From positions 124,001 to 188,000 of the forward strand of contig NZ_FOAP01000018.1 of assembly GCF_900109545.1 (NCBI RefSeq): 64,000 nt of DNA. The letters run 5' to 3'. Positions 1-9,058 of this stretch are shown in pieces (position 1 is the stretch's first letter; every line of letters begins with the position of its first letter). The notes beneath the pieces were generated by a model. That model made no database searches. It was not told the DNA's origin and saw only the letters and a program-made list of their open reading frames with translations. A program made the position numbers and the translations under genes. This DNA comes from Stigmatella aurantiaca (GTDB lineage Bacteria > Myxococcota > Myxococcia > Myxococcales > Myxococcaceae).

Positions 1-1
1 G

Positions 2-1222
2 CGCGAGCAGCGGACGCTCACCACCGAGAAGCAGCGCGCCCTGCATTGCCGGACCCGGACGCCCTCGCCGGGGGCGCCCGCCCTGGAGGTCACCCCCTTC
101 AAGGTGGACATGTCCTCCAACTGCCTCAGCGAGCTTCGCCACGGAGAGGACCGCTGGGTCTGCAAGCTCTACAAGCGCCTGAGCACCGATGGCGGCAATG
201 AGCTCCGGGCCTTGCAGCTCCTGGCGGGCAGCGGCCTCGCCCCGGAGCTGCTGGGGTCCATCACCTACGAGGACGGCACGGGACTCCAGGCGCTGGGGGC
301 CATGACGGCGCTGGTCGAGGGCGAGCCCATCTACCTGCCGCTCAGCCGTCACATCAAAGCCCTCATCGCGCAGGTGGTGGCGGCCCCAGAGGAGGCCAGC
401 ACCTTCACCCGCGGCGGGCTCGCGGAGCTGGAACCGCTGTGCCGCAAGCTCGGCGAGCAGTTGCTGCTCTTTCACCAGCGCCTGAACCAGGGGCTGGGTG
501 CCGCGACGGACGAGGCGGCCCTCTTCCAGCTCGCCCCCTACCTCGACACCCACCGGGCCCGCTGGGAGCGGCTCCATGCCGCCGTGGCGCAGGATGCGTC
601 CCTGCCCGCCCCCTTGCGCGCCCAGGCCCTGCGGCAGCTCCAGCGGGTGTCCCACGACATCCTGGCGCCGGGGAAGCTGCGCCACCTGCCCCCGCTGCCC
701 GCCACCATCGCCCACGGGGACTTGCACCTCTCGCACATCCTCGTCGCCGCTTCGGAGAGCGCTGCGCCCCGGCTCTCCATCCTCGACGTCTCCCCGCGCA
801 GCCTCGACGCCCAGGCCCCCGCCTTCCTCACCCAGACCGTGTTGCAGGACCTGCTCAGCCTGCTGCGTGCCATCCAGTACTTCGCCTTCGATGAGATTCT
901 GGATGGCATCAAGGACGTGCTGGGCAATACCCAGCTGGAGGCCACCCGGCTCGTGCTGGAGAATCCCGGCAGCCTGCCGCCCTCCTGCCAGGCCCAGCTC
1001 ACGGTGCTCTCGGATTGGAGCAAGGGGCTCTTCGGCTGCATCGAGCGCGCGTACCTGAGGGCCTTCGAGCGCGGCACCGCGCTGGACATCCACCCCAGCC
1101 ATGCGCGGCTGTTCTACGTCTGCCGGCTCCTCCAGGAGCTGGAATACAACTACAGCTACAACCGCGACTTCTTCAAATACTGCGACTTCTACTACCTGCT
1201 CCACCTGGAAGGGCTCGAATAG
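2..1222 (+). CDS. maltokinase-like phosphotransferase, 5' end cut by window edge
   Basis: The reading frame is open from the left edge, so this is a C-terminal part of at least 406 codons. It has the aminoglycoside-phosphotransferase/maltokinase fold signature: an N-lobe stretch ending VCKLYKRL, the catalytic-loop motif HGDLHLSHIL (about 715-745), then SILDVSP where the DFE/DFG-like metal-binding Asp is expected. The segment SSNCLSELRHGEDRWVCKLY resembles the start of the maltokinase N-lobe, so the missing part may be a cap domain or a fused trehalose synthase. Likely activity is ATP-dependent phosphorylation of maltose or a related sugar in the cytoplasm. The stop lies 12 bp before the glycosyltransferase start, suggesting one operon with the following sugar genes. 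Substrate is inferred from neighbours. Confidence 0.7.
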   Translation, partial: REQRTLTTEKQRALHCRTRTPSPGAPALEVTPFKVDMSSNCLSELRHGEDRWVCKLYKRLSTDGGNELRALQLLAGSGLAPELLGSITYEDGTGLQALGAMTALVEGEPIYLPLSRHIKALIAQVVAAPEEASTFTRGGLAELEPLCRKLGEQLLLFHQRLNQGLGAATDEAALFQLAPYLDTHRARWERLHAAVAQDASLPAPLRAQALRQLQRVSHDILAPGKLRHLPPLPATIAHGDLHLSHILVAASESAAPRLSILDVSPRSLDAQAPAFLTQTVLQDLLSLLRAIQYFAFDEILDGIKDVLGNTQLEATRLVLENPGSLPPSCQAQLTVLSDWSKGLFGCIERAYLRAFERGTALDIHPSHARLFYVCRLLQELEYNYSYNRDFFKYCDFYYLLHLEGLE

Positions 1223-1234
1223 AGCGACGACGTC

Positions 1235-3208
1235 ATGCACATCCTCGAGTGCTATCTGGAATGCGGCGGTTTTGATTACAGCTTCATCAAGGGCGGCATC
1301 TCCGTCTACACCTGGAACCTGGCCAGCGCCTTCCGGGCCGAGGGGCACCAGGTCTCCGTGCTCACCGCCGCGCACGGCCGCCTCGACTACCTCCAGAAGA
1401 ACTACCCCGTGGAGGAGCTGCCCTACCGGCGCCGCTACACGCTGCCCCTCCAGTTGGATCCGCGCGTGTGGCGTGATTTCGAGCCCCGGCAGGAGCTGGA
1501 GCTGGAGACGCGGGCCTACCGGATCCGCCACCAGGGCGTGGACCTGTACTTCCTGTGCAATGACATGCTGGACCGGTACAGCGACACCTTCTATCCGCCC
1601 TACGAGAGCAAGGGGAAGGACCTGGGCTTCTTCAAGCCGCTGGTGTTCCAGATGGACATGGTGCTCTTCATCCGCGAGTTCTTCGCGGACGAGCAGCTGC
1701 TCATCCACGCCCACGAGCCCTTCTACCAGTACCTGCTGCCGCTCGCGTTCCGGGACGATGCCAACAAGCGCATGGTGAGCACCGTGCAGAGCAACATGCC
1801 GGTCAACAAGAAGGTGTACCGGCCCGAGCTACAGGCCCAGCTCGACTTCCTGGGCGTCCACGTCGACCTGGCGCCCTTCAACGACGTGCCGCAGACGGAT
1901 GCCTTCAGCCGCTGCCTGAATGGGTACCTGCCCGAGACCCACCTGCACTACCCCTACCCGGACGATTACATCGCCTTCTATCCGCTGCTGCTCGAGTACA
2001 GCGACGCCGTCGACTTCCTGTCCGAGGGGCACCTGGAGTTCTACCGGAACTTCGAGGGCACGGCCTTCAAGGCCATGTTCCGGCGGCTGAAGGTGGCCGA
2101 AGTCACCCAGCGCAACGAGCAGAAGATGTTCGTGGGCTGGTGCGCCATCAGCGGCCGCTGGCACCAGACAGACTTCAGCCAGTACCGGCGGGAGGACGTG
2201 CTGCGCGGGCTGGGGCTGCGGCCCGAGCTGCCCACCTTCTTCCACAACGCCCGCTACGCGGTGCACCACAAGGGGCAGAACGAGCTGGTGCGCGCGGCGC
2301 GCAAGGTGCTGGAGACGGGGGCGCAGTGCAACTTCATCCTCCGCTGCCTGTCGGGCAACGGCATCCCGGATCCCGCCTACCACGCCCTGGCGAAGGACTT
2401 CCCGGAGCAGGTCCGCCTGGAGTGGCACAACCGGCCCGAGGAGGAGCTCGTCGCCATGGCGGCGGCGGCGGACTTCGGCCTCTTCCCCTCGAAGTTCGAG
2501 ATGGACACCTTCCTCATCGCCCAGGGCGAGGCCATGCTCGCGGGCTGCGTCCCCATCGCCAGCCGGCAGCTCGGCATGAAGCACTGGCGGCACAGCCGTG
2601 CGTTCTGCGAGGAGCCCAGCCAGGTGACGGGGCTGGATGTGGTTCGCTCCTTCCTGGCCAATGACGAGACGCTGGTGGACTCGCTGGTCCGCGCGCTGCA
2701 AGAGGCGCTCGCGCTGTACCAGGACCGTCCCCGCTACGAGCAGCTCTCCCAGCGGGCGCGGGCCCGGGCCCAGGAGTTCACCTGGAAGATGAGCGCGCAG
2801 GCCCACCTCAAGGTCATGGAGCCGCTCTGGAAGGCGCCCCGGACGGTGGGCACCGCCGCCCCCGACTCCCGGCCCGCGCCGGAGCCCGCGAAGGGCTGGA
2901 AGGCCGCGATCAGCGCCGAGGGCGAGCTGCTCGGCCTGCGCCGGCGCGAGCTCACCTCGCCCGGGCTTCCGGCCTTGAGCGACACGGCCTCGGAGGCCGG
3001 GCGGAAGCTCCAGTACCGCCTGGAGGGTGCCCGGCAGGTCGAGTCCTTCTTCGAGGCGGAAGGCGGACGCTTCGAGCGGACGCTGCTCACCCGCTCGGCG
3101 GACACGTTCGAGGCGCTCCTGCCCGCCGCCGCCCGGCAGAAGCCGCTGTTCCTGCTCGTTACCCTGGCCGATGGCAGCCAGTTCTGGGATGGAGCGGTCC
3201 ATGAATGA
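1235..3208 (+). CDS. glycogen/starch synthase-like glycosyltransferase (GT5/GT4 fold)
   Basis: A 657-residue cytoplasmic glycosyltransferase. The N-terminus carries FIKGGISVYTWNLA, matching the K-x-G-G nucleotide-sugar-binding loop of glycogen synthases. The C-terminal Rossmann half has PSKFEMDTFLIAQGEAML, equivalent to the E-x7-E region of GT-B retaining enzymes. About 120 extra residues follow the GT-B core (from about residue 540), beta-rich by eye and possibly a carbohydrate-binding module. The gene overlaps glgC by 8 bp, so transfer of glucose from ADP-glucose is the natural reading. The protein is divergent from classical GlgA (longer, non-standard spacing), so acceptor and product are uncertain. 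Confidence 0.72.
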   Translation: MHILECYLECGGFDYSFIKGGISVYTWNLASAFRAEGHQVSVLTAAHGRLDYLQKNYPVEELPYRRRYTLPLQLDPRVWRDFEPRQELELETRAYRIRHQGVDLYFLCNDMLDRYSDTFYPPYESKGKDLGFFKPLVFQMDMVLFIREFFADEQLLIHAHEPFYQYLLPLAFRDDANKRMVSTVQSNMPVNKKVYRPELQAQLDFLGVHVDLAPFNDVPQTDAFSRCLNGYLPETHLHYPYPDDYIAFYPLLLEYSDAVDFLSEGHLEFYRNFEGTAFKAMFRRLKVAEVTQRNEQKMFVGWCAISGRWHQTDFSQYRREDVLRGLGLRPELPTFFHNARYAVHHKGQNELVRAARKVLETGAQCNFILRCLSGNGIPDPAYHALAKDFPEQVRLEWHNRPEEELVAMAAAADFGLFPSKFEMDTFLIAQGEAMLAGCVPIASRQLGMKHWRHSRAFCEEPSQVTGLDVVRSFLANDETLVDSLVRALQEALALYQDRPRYEQLSQRARARAQEFTWKMSAQAHLKVMEPLWKAPRTVGTAAPDSRPAPEPAKGWKAAISAEGELLGLRRRELTSPGLPALSDTASEAGRKLQYRLEGARQVESFFEAEGGRFERTLLTRSADTFEALLPAAARQKPLFLLVTLADGSQFWDGAVHE

Positions 3209-4283
3209 CCTCCGCGCGGTCCTGCTGGCCGGCGGCTACGGCAAGCGCATGGGGCGGCTCGGGGCCACCCGGGTAAAGCCGGTCATCCCGTTCGGCACCC
3301 GCTGCCACCTGATGGACTTCAGCCTGCACAACGCCCAACGCTCGGGGCTCGACGAAGTCCTGCTGATGTCCCGGTACAACGAGGAGCAACTCCACACCTA
3401 CCTGCGCGAGACGTGGCACTCGCGGATTCCCATCCACTTCGGCCCCTTCAACGCGCTGCACCGGCAGCCCGCCGAGCAGGTGTACCGGGAGGTGCAGCGC
3501 GCGGATGAGAAGGGCACCGCGGATGCCCTCATCCAGAACCGGCCCTACATCGACACGCCGCCCTACCGGCACACGCTCGTGCTGCACTCGGACCATGTCT
3601 ACCTGTTCGACTACCGGGACATGTACCGCTTCCACCTGGAGCAGCGCGCGGCGCTGACCATCGGGTTCCAGCAGATCCCCCTGGAGTTCGTCTCCCTGTT
3701 TGGCATGGTGGAGGTCGACTCGCGGATGAACCTGCGGGCCTTCGTGGAGAAGCCGCCCCAGCCCACCTCGGACAAGGTCTTCACCGCGGTGTGCCTCTTC
3801 CGCAACGACATCCTCTACCGCTACCTGGAGGGCTTCCAGGGCACCGCCTGGCAGCACGACATCAGCCGGGATGTGATTCCGCGGATGCTGGCCGAGGGGG
3901 AGGTCATCAAGTGCTACCCCTTCCCGGACTACTGGGAGGACATCGGCACGGCGCACCGCTACCACCGGGCCCACATGAACCTGCTCCAGGGCATCGGCGT
4001 TCCCCTGGAGGAAATGCCGCGCGTGCTCCCCGGCGGCGAGCACTGCGTGTTCACGGAGACGGGCCGGGTGCGTCAGTCCATCGTGCCCGTTGCCCTCCGG
4101 GAGGGCCCGGCCCATATCAACCACTCGGTCGTCTTCGCGGGGGCCACCGTCGGCGAGGGGGCCCTTATCGAGAACAGCGTCCTCCTGCCCGGCAGCCGCA
4201 TTGCCCCCGGGGTGCGCGTGAAGGACTCCATCGTCTGCGCTCACGAAGTGATTGAGTCGGACTTCATCGGCCGCCTGGAATAG
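3201..4283 (+). CDS. glgC: glucose-1-phosphate adenylyltransferase (ADP-glucose pyrophosphorylase)
   Basis: A 360-residue nucleotidyltransferase. The N-terminal motif AVLLAGGYGKRMG followed by KPVIPFG is the NTP-binding signature of GlgC. The C-terminus (VVFAGATVGEGALIENSVLL) is the left-handed beta-helix hexapeptide domain. It would make ADP-glucose from ATP and glucose-1-phosphate, the donor for the upstream synthase. The ATG at 3201 overlaps the end of the upstream gene (TGA at 3206-3208), so translation is probably coupled; an in-frame upstream extension is not needed. It is shorter than typical GlgC (about 400-430 residues), and other sugar-1-phosphates are possible. Confidence 0.85.
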   Translation: MNDLRAVLLAGGYGKRMGRLGATRVKPVIPFGTRCHLMDFSLHNAQRSGLDEVLLMSRYNEEQLHTYLRETWHSRIPIHFGPFNALHRQPAEQVYREVQRADEKGTADALIQNRPYIDTPPYRHTLVLHSDHVYLFDYRDMYRFHLEQRAALTIGFQQIPLEFVSLFGMVEVDSRMNLRAFVEKPPQPTSDKVFTAVCLFRNDILYRYLEGFQGTAWQHDISRDVIPRMLAEGEVIKCYPFPDYWEDIGTAHRYHRAHMNLLQGIGVPLEEMPRVLPGGEHCVFTETGRVRQSIVPVALREGPAHINHSVVFAGATVGEGALIENSVLLPGSRIAPGVRVKDSIVCAHEVIESDFIGRLE

Positions 4284-4296
4284 GGACACAGCGCAC

Positions 4297-5313
4297 ATGG
4301 CTCACTACGTGGTGATCGACATTGGAGGCACCAACCTCCGGAGTGCCGTCTTCGACAGCGCCACCCAGCAGTTGCTCGACATCGGCCGGGGGCCCGTGGA
4401 GAACTTCCTCAACAACCCCGGCGTGCCGCCCGGAGAGCTCTTCGACAAGCTGATCCAGCAGGTGCTGGGCCACATCCGCGCCCACGCCGCGCGCCACCCC
4501 ATCGCCGGTGTCGGCATCTCGTTCCCCGGCCCGGTCAATGAGCGGGGCGAGGTGCACAGCGCGCCCACGCTATGGGGCAGCACCCTTCGCAGCGTTCCGT
4601 TGCGCGAGCGGCTCCAGCAGGAGCTGGACGTGCCGGTCGCCGTCATGAACGACATCTCCGCGGCCGTGTACCGCTACCAGTCCTGGTTCAACGAGGACTT
4701 CGGCGTCATCACCATCAGCTCGGGCATTGGCAACAAGGTCTTCGCGGGCGGCCGGCTGCTGCTCAACGGCCAGGGGCTGGGGGGCGAGCTGGGCCACCAC
4801 AAGGTGGTCGAGGGAGACAACGCCCTGCCCTGTGACTGCGGCGGCCAGGGCCACCTGGGGGCCATCGCCTCCGGCCGGGGCACCGAGCGGCTGGCGCGGC
4901 TCTGGGCCCGCCGGGAGCCCGCCCGCTTCCAGGGCTCCGCGCTGTGGCGCCTCGCGAATGGGGAGGCCGAGCGCATCGACACCCACGCGGTGGTGTCCGC
5001 CCTCCAGGAGGGCGATGCGCTGGCCAGTGACGTGCTGGCCTTCGGCCAGGCGCACCTCGCCGCGAGCCTGGCGCTGCTCTACAACGCCATTGGCGTGAAG
5101 CGCTTCGTCCTGATTGGCGGCTTCTGCATGGCGCTGGGAGAGCGCTACCTCGCCGGGCTGAATGCCCAGTTGGCCCGCTGTGACTTGTTCTGCCTGTCCG
5201 AGCCGGAGCGGCTGGCCATGCTCCGCCTGGGCCAGAACGATGACGACCACAGCCTCTACGGCCTGGGCTACTACTTCCTCCAGTCCTCCCCGGCAGACGT
5301 CCGGGCGGCGTGA
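4297..5313 (+). CDS. ROK-family glucokinase-like sugar kinase
   Basis: The 338-residue product begins VVIDIGGTNLR, the ROK/hexokinase phosphate-1 loop, and has the sugar-binding GxGISFPGPV and VMNDISAAV segments. The usual ROK zinc signature C-x-C-G-x-x-G-C-x-E appears here as CDCGGQGHLG, so the third Cys is His and the Glu is Gly. The ATG at 4297 lies 13 bp after the glgC stop. An in-frame upstream ATG at 4252 would put an implausible extension inside glgC. Probable role is ATP-dependent glucose phosphorylation feeding the glucose-phosphate pool of the cluster; the sugar is inferred. Confidence 0.82.
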   Translation: MAHYVVIDIGGTNLRSAVFDSATQQLLDIGRGPVENFLNNPGVPPGELFDKLIQQVLGHIRAHAARHPIAGVGISFPGPVNERGEVHSAPTLWGSTLRSVPLRERLQQELDVPVAVMNDISAAVYRYQSWFNEDFGVITISSGIGNKVFAGGRLLLNGQGLGGELGHHKVVEGDNALPCDCGGQGHLGAIASGRGTERLARLWARREPARFQGSALWRLANGEAERIDTHAVVSALQEGDALASDVLAFGQAHLAASLALLYNAIGVKRFVLIGGFCMALGERYLAGLNAQLARCDLFCLSEPERLAMLRLGQNDDDHSLYGLGYYFLQSSPADVRAA

Positions 5314-5330
5314 CGCAGCGGGAGCCGGAC

Positions 5331-6251
5331 ATGGGGCAGCGCATCCTGGTGGCGGGAATCGTGGCGCTGGAGATGACCTACCGGATCGACGCATTCCCCC
5401 TTCAATATGATCCGGTCCGCTACCCCTTCTTCTCCCTCGGCAGCAGCGTGTCGGGCGGGGCCTACAACGTCGCCCGGGCCCTGAGCACGCTGGGCGATGA
5501 GGTGCGGTGCGCCACGCTGCTGGGACGGGATGCCGCCGGGGGACTGGTGCGGCAGACCTTCGTCCAGGAAGGGCTTTCGCCGGACTTTGCCCTGGAGTCC
5601 CTGACGGACACCCCCCACGCCCTCATCCTCTATGACCGGGAAGGGCGGCGGCAGATCCACATCGACCTGAAGGACATCCAGGAGCAGGCGTACCCGGAGG
5701 AGCAGTTCGTCCAGGCCCTTCAGGGGTGCACGCTCGCGGCCGTGGGCAATGCCAACTTCTGCCGCCCGCTGATCCGGCTCGCCCGGGAGGCCGGGGTCCC
5801 CATCGCCACGGACGTGCAGACCGTCTCCCACCTGGAGGATCCGTACAACCAGGAGTTCATGCGCGCCGCGGACATCCTCTTCATGAGCCACGAGCGGCTG
5901 CCGGTGGCCCCCACGGAGTGGGTCCACCAGGTGCGGGAGCGCTACGGCAACGGCATCATCGTCGTGGGCCTGGGCGAGGAGGGCGCCCTGCTCTCGGTGC
6001 GCGGAGAGCCGGCGCCGCACCATGTCCCGGCCCTGCGAGGCCTGCCCGTGGTCAGCACCGTGGGGGCGGGGGACGCGCTCTTCTCCTGCTTCCTGCACGC
6101 GTATGCCCAGTCGCGCGAGCCGCTTCAGGCCCTGCGCCGGGCCGTGGCCTTCGCCGCCTTCAAGATCGGCACGGCGGCGGGGGCCAGCGGCTTCCTCACC
6201 GAGGCGGAGCTGGAGCAGCTCGTTCAGGACTCCGGGGGCGCGCGCCCGTAA
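5331..6251 (+). CDS. PfkB-family carbohydrate kinase
   Basis: A ribokinase-fold kinase of 306 residues. The anion-hole motif STVGAGDALFSCFLHAY near the C-terminus and GGAYNVARALSTLGDEV near the N-terminus are PfkB signatures; the Asp of GAGD is the catalytic base. ATG 5331 was chosen because GGGAG lies 8 bp upstream. A GTG at 5310 that overlaps the ROK stop (GTGA) is an alternative start adding 7 residues. It is the fifth gene of the sugar operon. The substrate could be fructose, a nucleoside or an unusual sugar and cannot be read from sequence. The 3' end overlaps the convergent malQ by 28 bp. Confidence 0.82.
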   Translation: MGQRILVAGIVALEMTYRIDAFPLQYDPVRYPFFSLGSSVSGGAYNVARALSTLGDEVRCATLLGRDAAGGLVRQTFVQEGLSPDFALESLTDTPHALILYDREGRRQIHIDLKDIQEQAYPEEQFVQALQGCTLAAVGNANFCRPLIRLAREAGVPIATDVQTVSHLEDPYNQEFMRAADILFMSHERLPVAPTEWVHQVRERYGNGIIVVGLGEEGALLSVRGEPAPHHVPALRGLPVVSTVGAGDALFSCFLHAYAQSREPLQALRRAVAFAAFKIGTAAGASGFLTEAELEQLVQDSGGARP

Positions 6252-7747
6252 GTCCGGGTGAACGAGGCCAGGCGGGCCAGGGCCTCGTCCGTAAGCTGCT
6301 CCCACCGGAAGCGCCAGCTCCAGTTGAGGGGGCTGGCACTGCCCGGTTGGTTCATCCGCGCCTCGGCCCCCAACCCCATCACATCCTGCAGCGGGGCGAG
6401 GGCCCATTGGGCCACCGAGGACCAGGCCAGGCGGATCAGCTCCCAGTGGAAGGTCTCCGGAGCGGGCCCGCCCAGGTACGCCAGGGCGTCACGCCGCTCG
6501 GACTCCGGCGCCGTCTGGAACCACCCCAGGGACGTGTTGGTGTCGTGCGTCCCCGTGTAGACGACGCAGCCCGGACGGCACTTGTAGGGCACGTGGGGAT
6601 TGTCCGGCGTCTTCGTGAAGGCGTACTGAAGCACGCACATCCCCGGGAAGCCGAACGCGTCCCGGAGCGCACGCATCGCCGGGGTGATGTAGCCCAGGTC
6701 CTCCACCACGACGGGAAGGGGGCCCAGCTGACGGCGCATGGACTCGAAGAAGGCCGTCCCGGGGCCGGGCGCCCAGGTCCCCTCCAGGGCGGGTCTTCCG
6801 CTGGGAATGGCCCAGTACGCCTCGAACCCTCCAAAGTGGTCGATCCGCACGTGATCAAACCGCTCGAAGCTCTGGCGGAGCCGGGCGGCCCACCACCGGT
6901 AATCCTCCTGGGCCAGCCGGTTCCAATCATAGACAGGCATTCCCCAGCGCTGCCCTTCCGCGCAGAAGAAGTCATCGGGCGGGGCGCCGGACTCCCACGC
7001 GGGGGCGAGCGTCTCCGGCGAGAGCTGGAAGTACTCCCCGTGGGCCCAGACATCCGAGCTGTTCTGGGACACGTAGATGGAGACATCCCCCACGATCCGC
7101 ACGCCCCGGCTGTTGGCGTAGGCCTTCAACGCGCCCCACTGCCGGTGGAACTCGAACTGAAGGTACTTGTGATGGAGCACGTCCTCCGCCAGGGCGCGGC
7201 GGGCGGACGCCAGGGCCTCCGGCTCCCGGCGCCGCAGCCCCTCCTCCCACCGGCGCCACGCCCGGCCCTGCCCCTGGCGGATGGCCATGTAGAGCGCGTA
7301 GTCGTCCAGCCAGCCGCGCGCCTCATGCTGAAACTGCTCGAACTGCTCCCGCTGGGAGGCGGAGGCATTGCTCCGGAACGCCTGGCTGGCCTTCGCCAGC
7401 AGGCGCCCCTTGAGCTCGAGCACCTGGCGGAAGTCCATCCGCTCCAGGCAGGAGGCAGGAGCGCTCTCCAGCTCATCCGCGCGCAGCAGGCCCTGCTCGT
7501 GGAGCACCTCGGGGCTCAGCACCAGCGGGTTGCCGGCGAACGCGGAGTACGCGGCATAGGGGGAGAACCACTCTTCGTGAACGGGCCCCAGGGGCAGGAT
7601 CTGCCACAGTTGCTGGCCCGTGGCCGACAGGACATCCACGAAGCGCCGGGCCTCCGGCCCCAGGTCTCCCAGACCGAAGCGGCCCGGAAGCGACGTGGGG
7701 TGGAGGATGAGGCCGCTCCTCCTGGGACTGGACTCCAAAGGATTCAT
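6224..7747 (-). CDS. malQ: 4-alpha-glucanotransferase (amylomaltase)
   Basis: A 507-residue GH77 enzyme that disproportionates alpha-1,4-glucans, moving maltodextrin segments and releasing glucose. Family residues are visible: LHPTSLPGRFGLGDLG at the N-terminus, VRIDHFGGFEAYWAIP (nucleophile Asp), VVVEDLGYIT (acid/base Glu) and YTGTHDTNTSLGW (stabilising Asp). The start at 7747 gives the canonical beginning; longer in-frame starts would run into the upstream gene. It is convergent to the PfkB gene with overlapping 3' ends. With the neighbouring glucan-synthesis genes it supports an alpha-glucan or maltodextrin pathway. Confidence 0.93.
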   Translation of the reverse strand: MNPLESSPRRSGLILHPTSLPGRFGLGDLGPEARRFVDVLSATGQQLWQILPLGPVHEEWFSPYAAYSAFAGNPLVLSPEVLHEQGLLRADELESAPASCLERMDFRQVLELKGRLLAKASQAFRSNASASQREQFEQFQHEARGWLDDYALYMAIRQGQGRAWRRWEEGLRRREPEALASARRALAEDVLHHKYLQFEFHRQWGALKAYANSRGVRIVGDVSIYVSQNSSDVWAHGEYFQLSPETLAPAWESGAPPDDFFCAEGQRWGMPVYDWNRLAQEDYRWWAARLRQSFERFDHVRIDHFGGFEAYWAIPSGRPALEGTWAPGPGTAFFESMRRQLGPLPVVVEDLGYITPAMRALRDAFGFPGMCVLQYAFTKTPDNPHVPYKCRPGCVVYTGTHDTNTSLGWFQTAPESERRDALAYLGGPAPETFHWELIRLAWSSVAQWALAPLQDVMGLGAEARMNQPGSASPLNWSWRFRWEQLTDEALARLASFTRTYGRAPPES

Positions 7748-7763
7748 GACGGTTTCCTGCGGC

Positions 7764-8909
7764 TCAGCGGCGGAAGGGGCCCGTGACTTCGTAGGTGACG
7801 CCCCGCCCGTCCGCGCCTCGCTGGGAGCTGAAATAGAACCTGCGCCCATCCGGGCTGAAGGCGGCCCCGGTGACTTCCGAGCCCTTGTGGCCCATCACCT
7901 GGAGAAAAGGCGCGACGCCCAGCTTCGGGGTGAGGACACAGACCTGCATGTCATCCCCGTCCTCGCAGACGAAGAGCTCCTTCGCGCGGGAGACGACCAC
8001 GTTGTCCACCCCGGACAGCGGGGAGTGCGGGTGACGTGCCGTCTCGTAGAGGATCTCCAGGCGGCCGGTGGCCACGGTGAGCGCCCACACCCGGTTGTCA
8101 TACTTCGTGGTGAAGTAGACGGTGCCGCTGTCGTACCAGCACCCCTCGCCACCGCTGAACTCGCTCGACTGGTCCGCGTTGTCCTGATCCGACGCGGGCG
8201 CATCCGGCTTGACTTTGACCCAGCTCACGGTGGCGCCCGTCAGCGGATCGCCCTCGACGCGGGCCGCCTCCAGCGTGCCGGCCTCCAGCGAGGGCCACTT
8301 CGCCGGGGTGAAGCGGTAGAGCCGTCCATCCGGCATGTCCTCGGTCAGGTAGAGGCTCCGGCCCACGGGGTCCACCGCCACCGCCTCATGCATGAAGGCT
8401 CCCAGCGCGGGCCGCGCTTCGCCCTGGGAGGGCCGGGAGGGATCGCACTCCCAGACACGCCCCCGGCCCGTCTCCTCGCACGACAGCCAGGTGCCCCAGG
8501 GCGTCGGGCCCCCGGCGCAGTTGGTATCGGTTCCCTGGAGGATGCGGTAGGCGTCCTGGATGGCGCCCTGGGCGTTGAAGCGCACCGCGGACGCGCCCCC
8601 GGGGTCCGCTTCGCTGTTGGAGACAAGAACCCAGCCGCCCTCCGGGAGCGGAAAACACGCGCCCCCATCCGGAGCGGGGTGCCACGTGTAGCGCGTTCCG
8701 GGCACCGCCTCTCCTGCCCGCCCGATGAGGCGCGAGGAGAACCCCTTGGGCAGAAGCAAGCCCTGCGCGTCGGGAGCCTGCGCGAGCGCCCCATAGGGAC
8801 TCTTTCCCGGCTTCAGGGGGGCGGCGGAGGCGCTGCGCCAGAAGGCTGGCCCCAGGGCAAGCGAGCCTCCGCCCAGGAGCGCGAAGTGAAGCAGGTGACG
8901 GCGGTTCAT
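7764..8909 (-). CDS. PhoX-like (DUF839) exported protein
   Basis: A 381-residue protein with a twin-Arg-like start (MNRRHLLHFALLGGGSLALG), suggesting Tat export. The body is a beta-propeller type seen in PhoX/DUF839 proteins: GTWLSCEETG, MHEAVAVDP, YLTEDMPDGRLYRF, GEGCWYDSGTVYFTTK and FVCEDGDDMQVCVL are typical blade motifs, several with conserved acidic metal-binding residues. PhoX enzymes are Ca/Fe-dependent phosphatases, but DUF839 members are diverse, so phosphatase activity is a family expectation only. It lies 16 bp upstream of malQ on the same strand; whether they share a transcript is unclear. Confidence 0.75.
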   Translation of the reverse strand: MNRRHLLHFALLGGGSLALGPAFWRSASAAPLKPGKSPYGALAQAPDAQGLLLPKGFSSRLIGRAGEAVPGTRYTWHPAPDGGACFPLPEGGWVLVSNSEADPGGASAVRFNAQGAIQDAYRILQGTDTNCAGGPTPWGTWLSCEETGRGRVWECDPSRPSQGEARPALGAFMHEAVAVDPVGRSLYLTEDMPDGRLYRFTPAKWPSLEAGTLEAARVEGDPLTGATVSWVKVKPDAPASDQDNADQSSEFSGGEGCWYDSGTVYFTTKYDNRVWALTVATGRLEILYETARHPHSPLSGVDNVVVSRAKELFVCEDGDDMQVCVLTPKLGVAPFLQVMGHKGSEVTGAAFSPDGRRFYFSSQRGADGRGVTYEVTGPFRR

Positions 8910-9058
8910 GACGCCCGAGTTTTCCCGCAGAACGCCAAGGGAGGGAAGCCTCCCGGGCGCCTCCCGGCTGGGCGAGCGGACAGCCACCCTGCTGGGAGCC
9001 GTGGGGACACATGCATAGCTTGAGGGATGCCAAGTGCAGGCACACCCACGGAGCCCTC

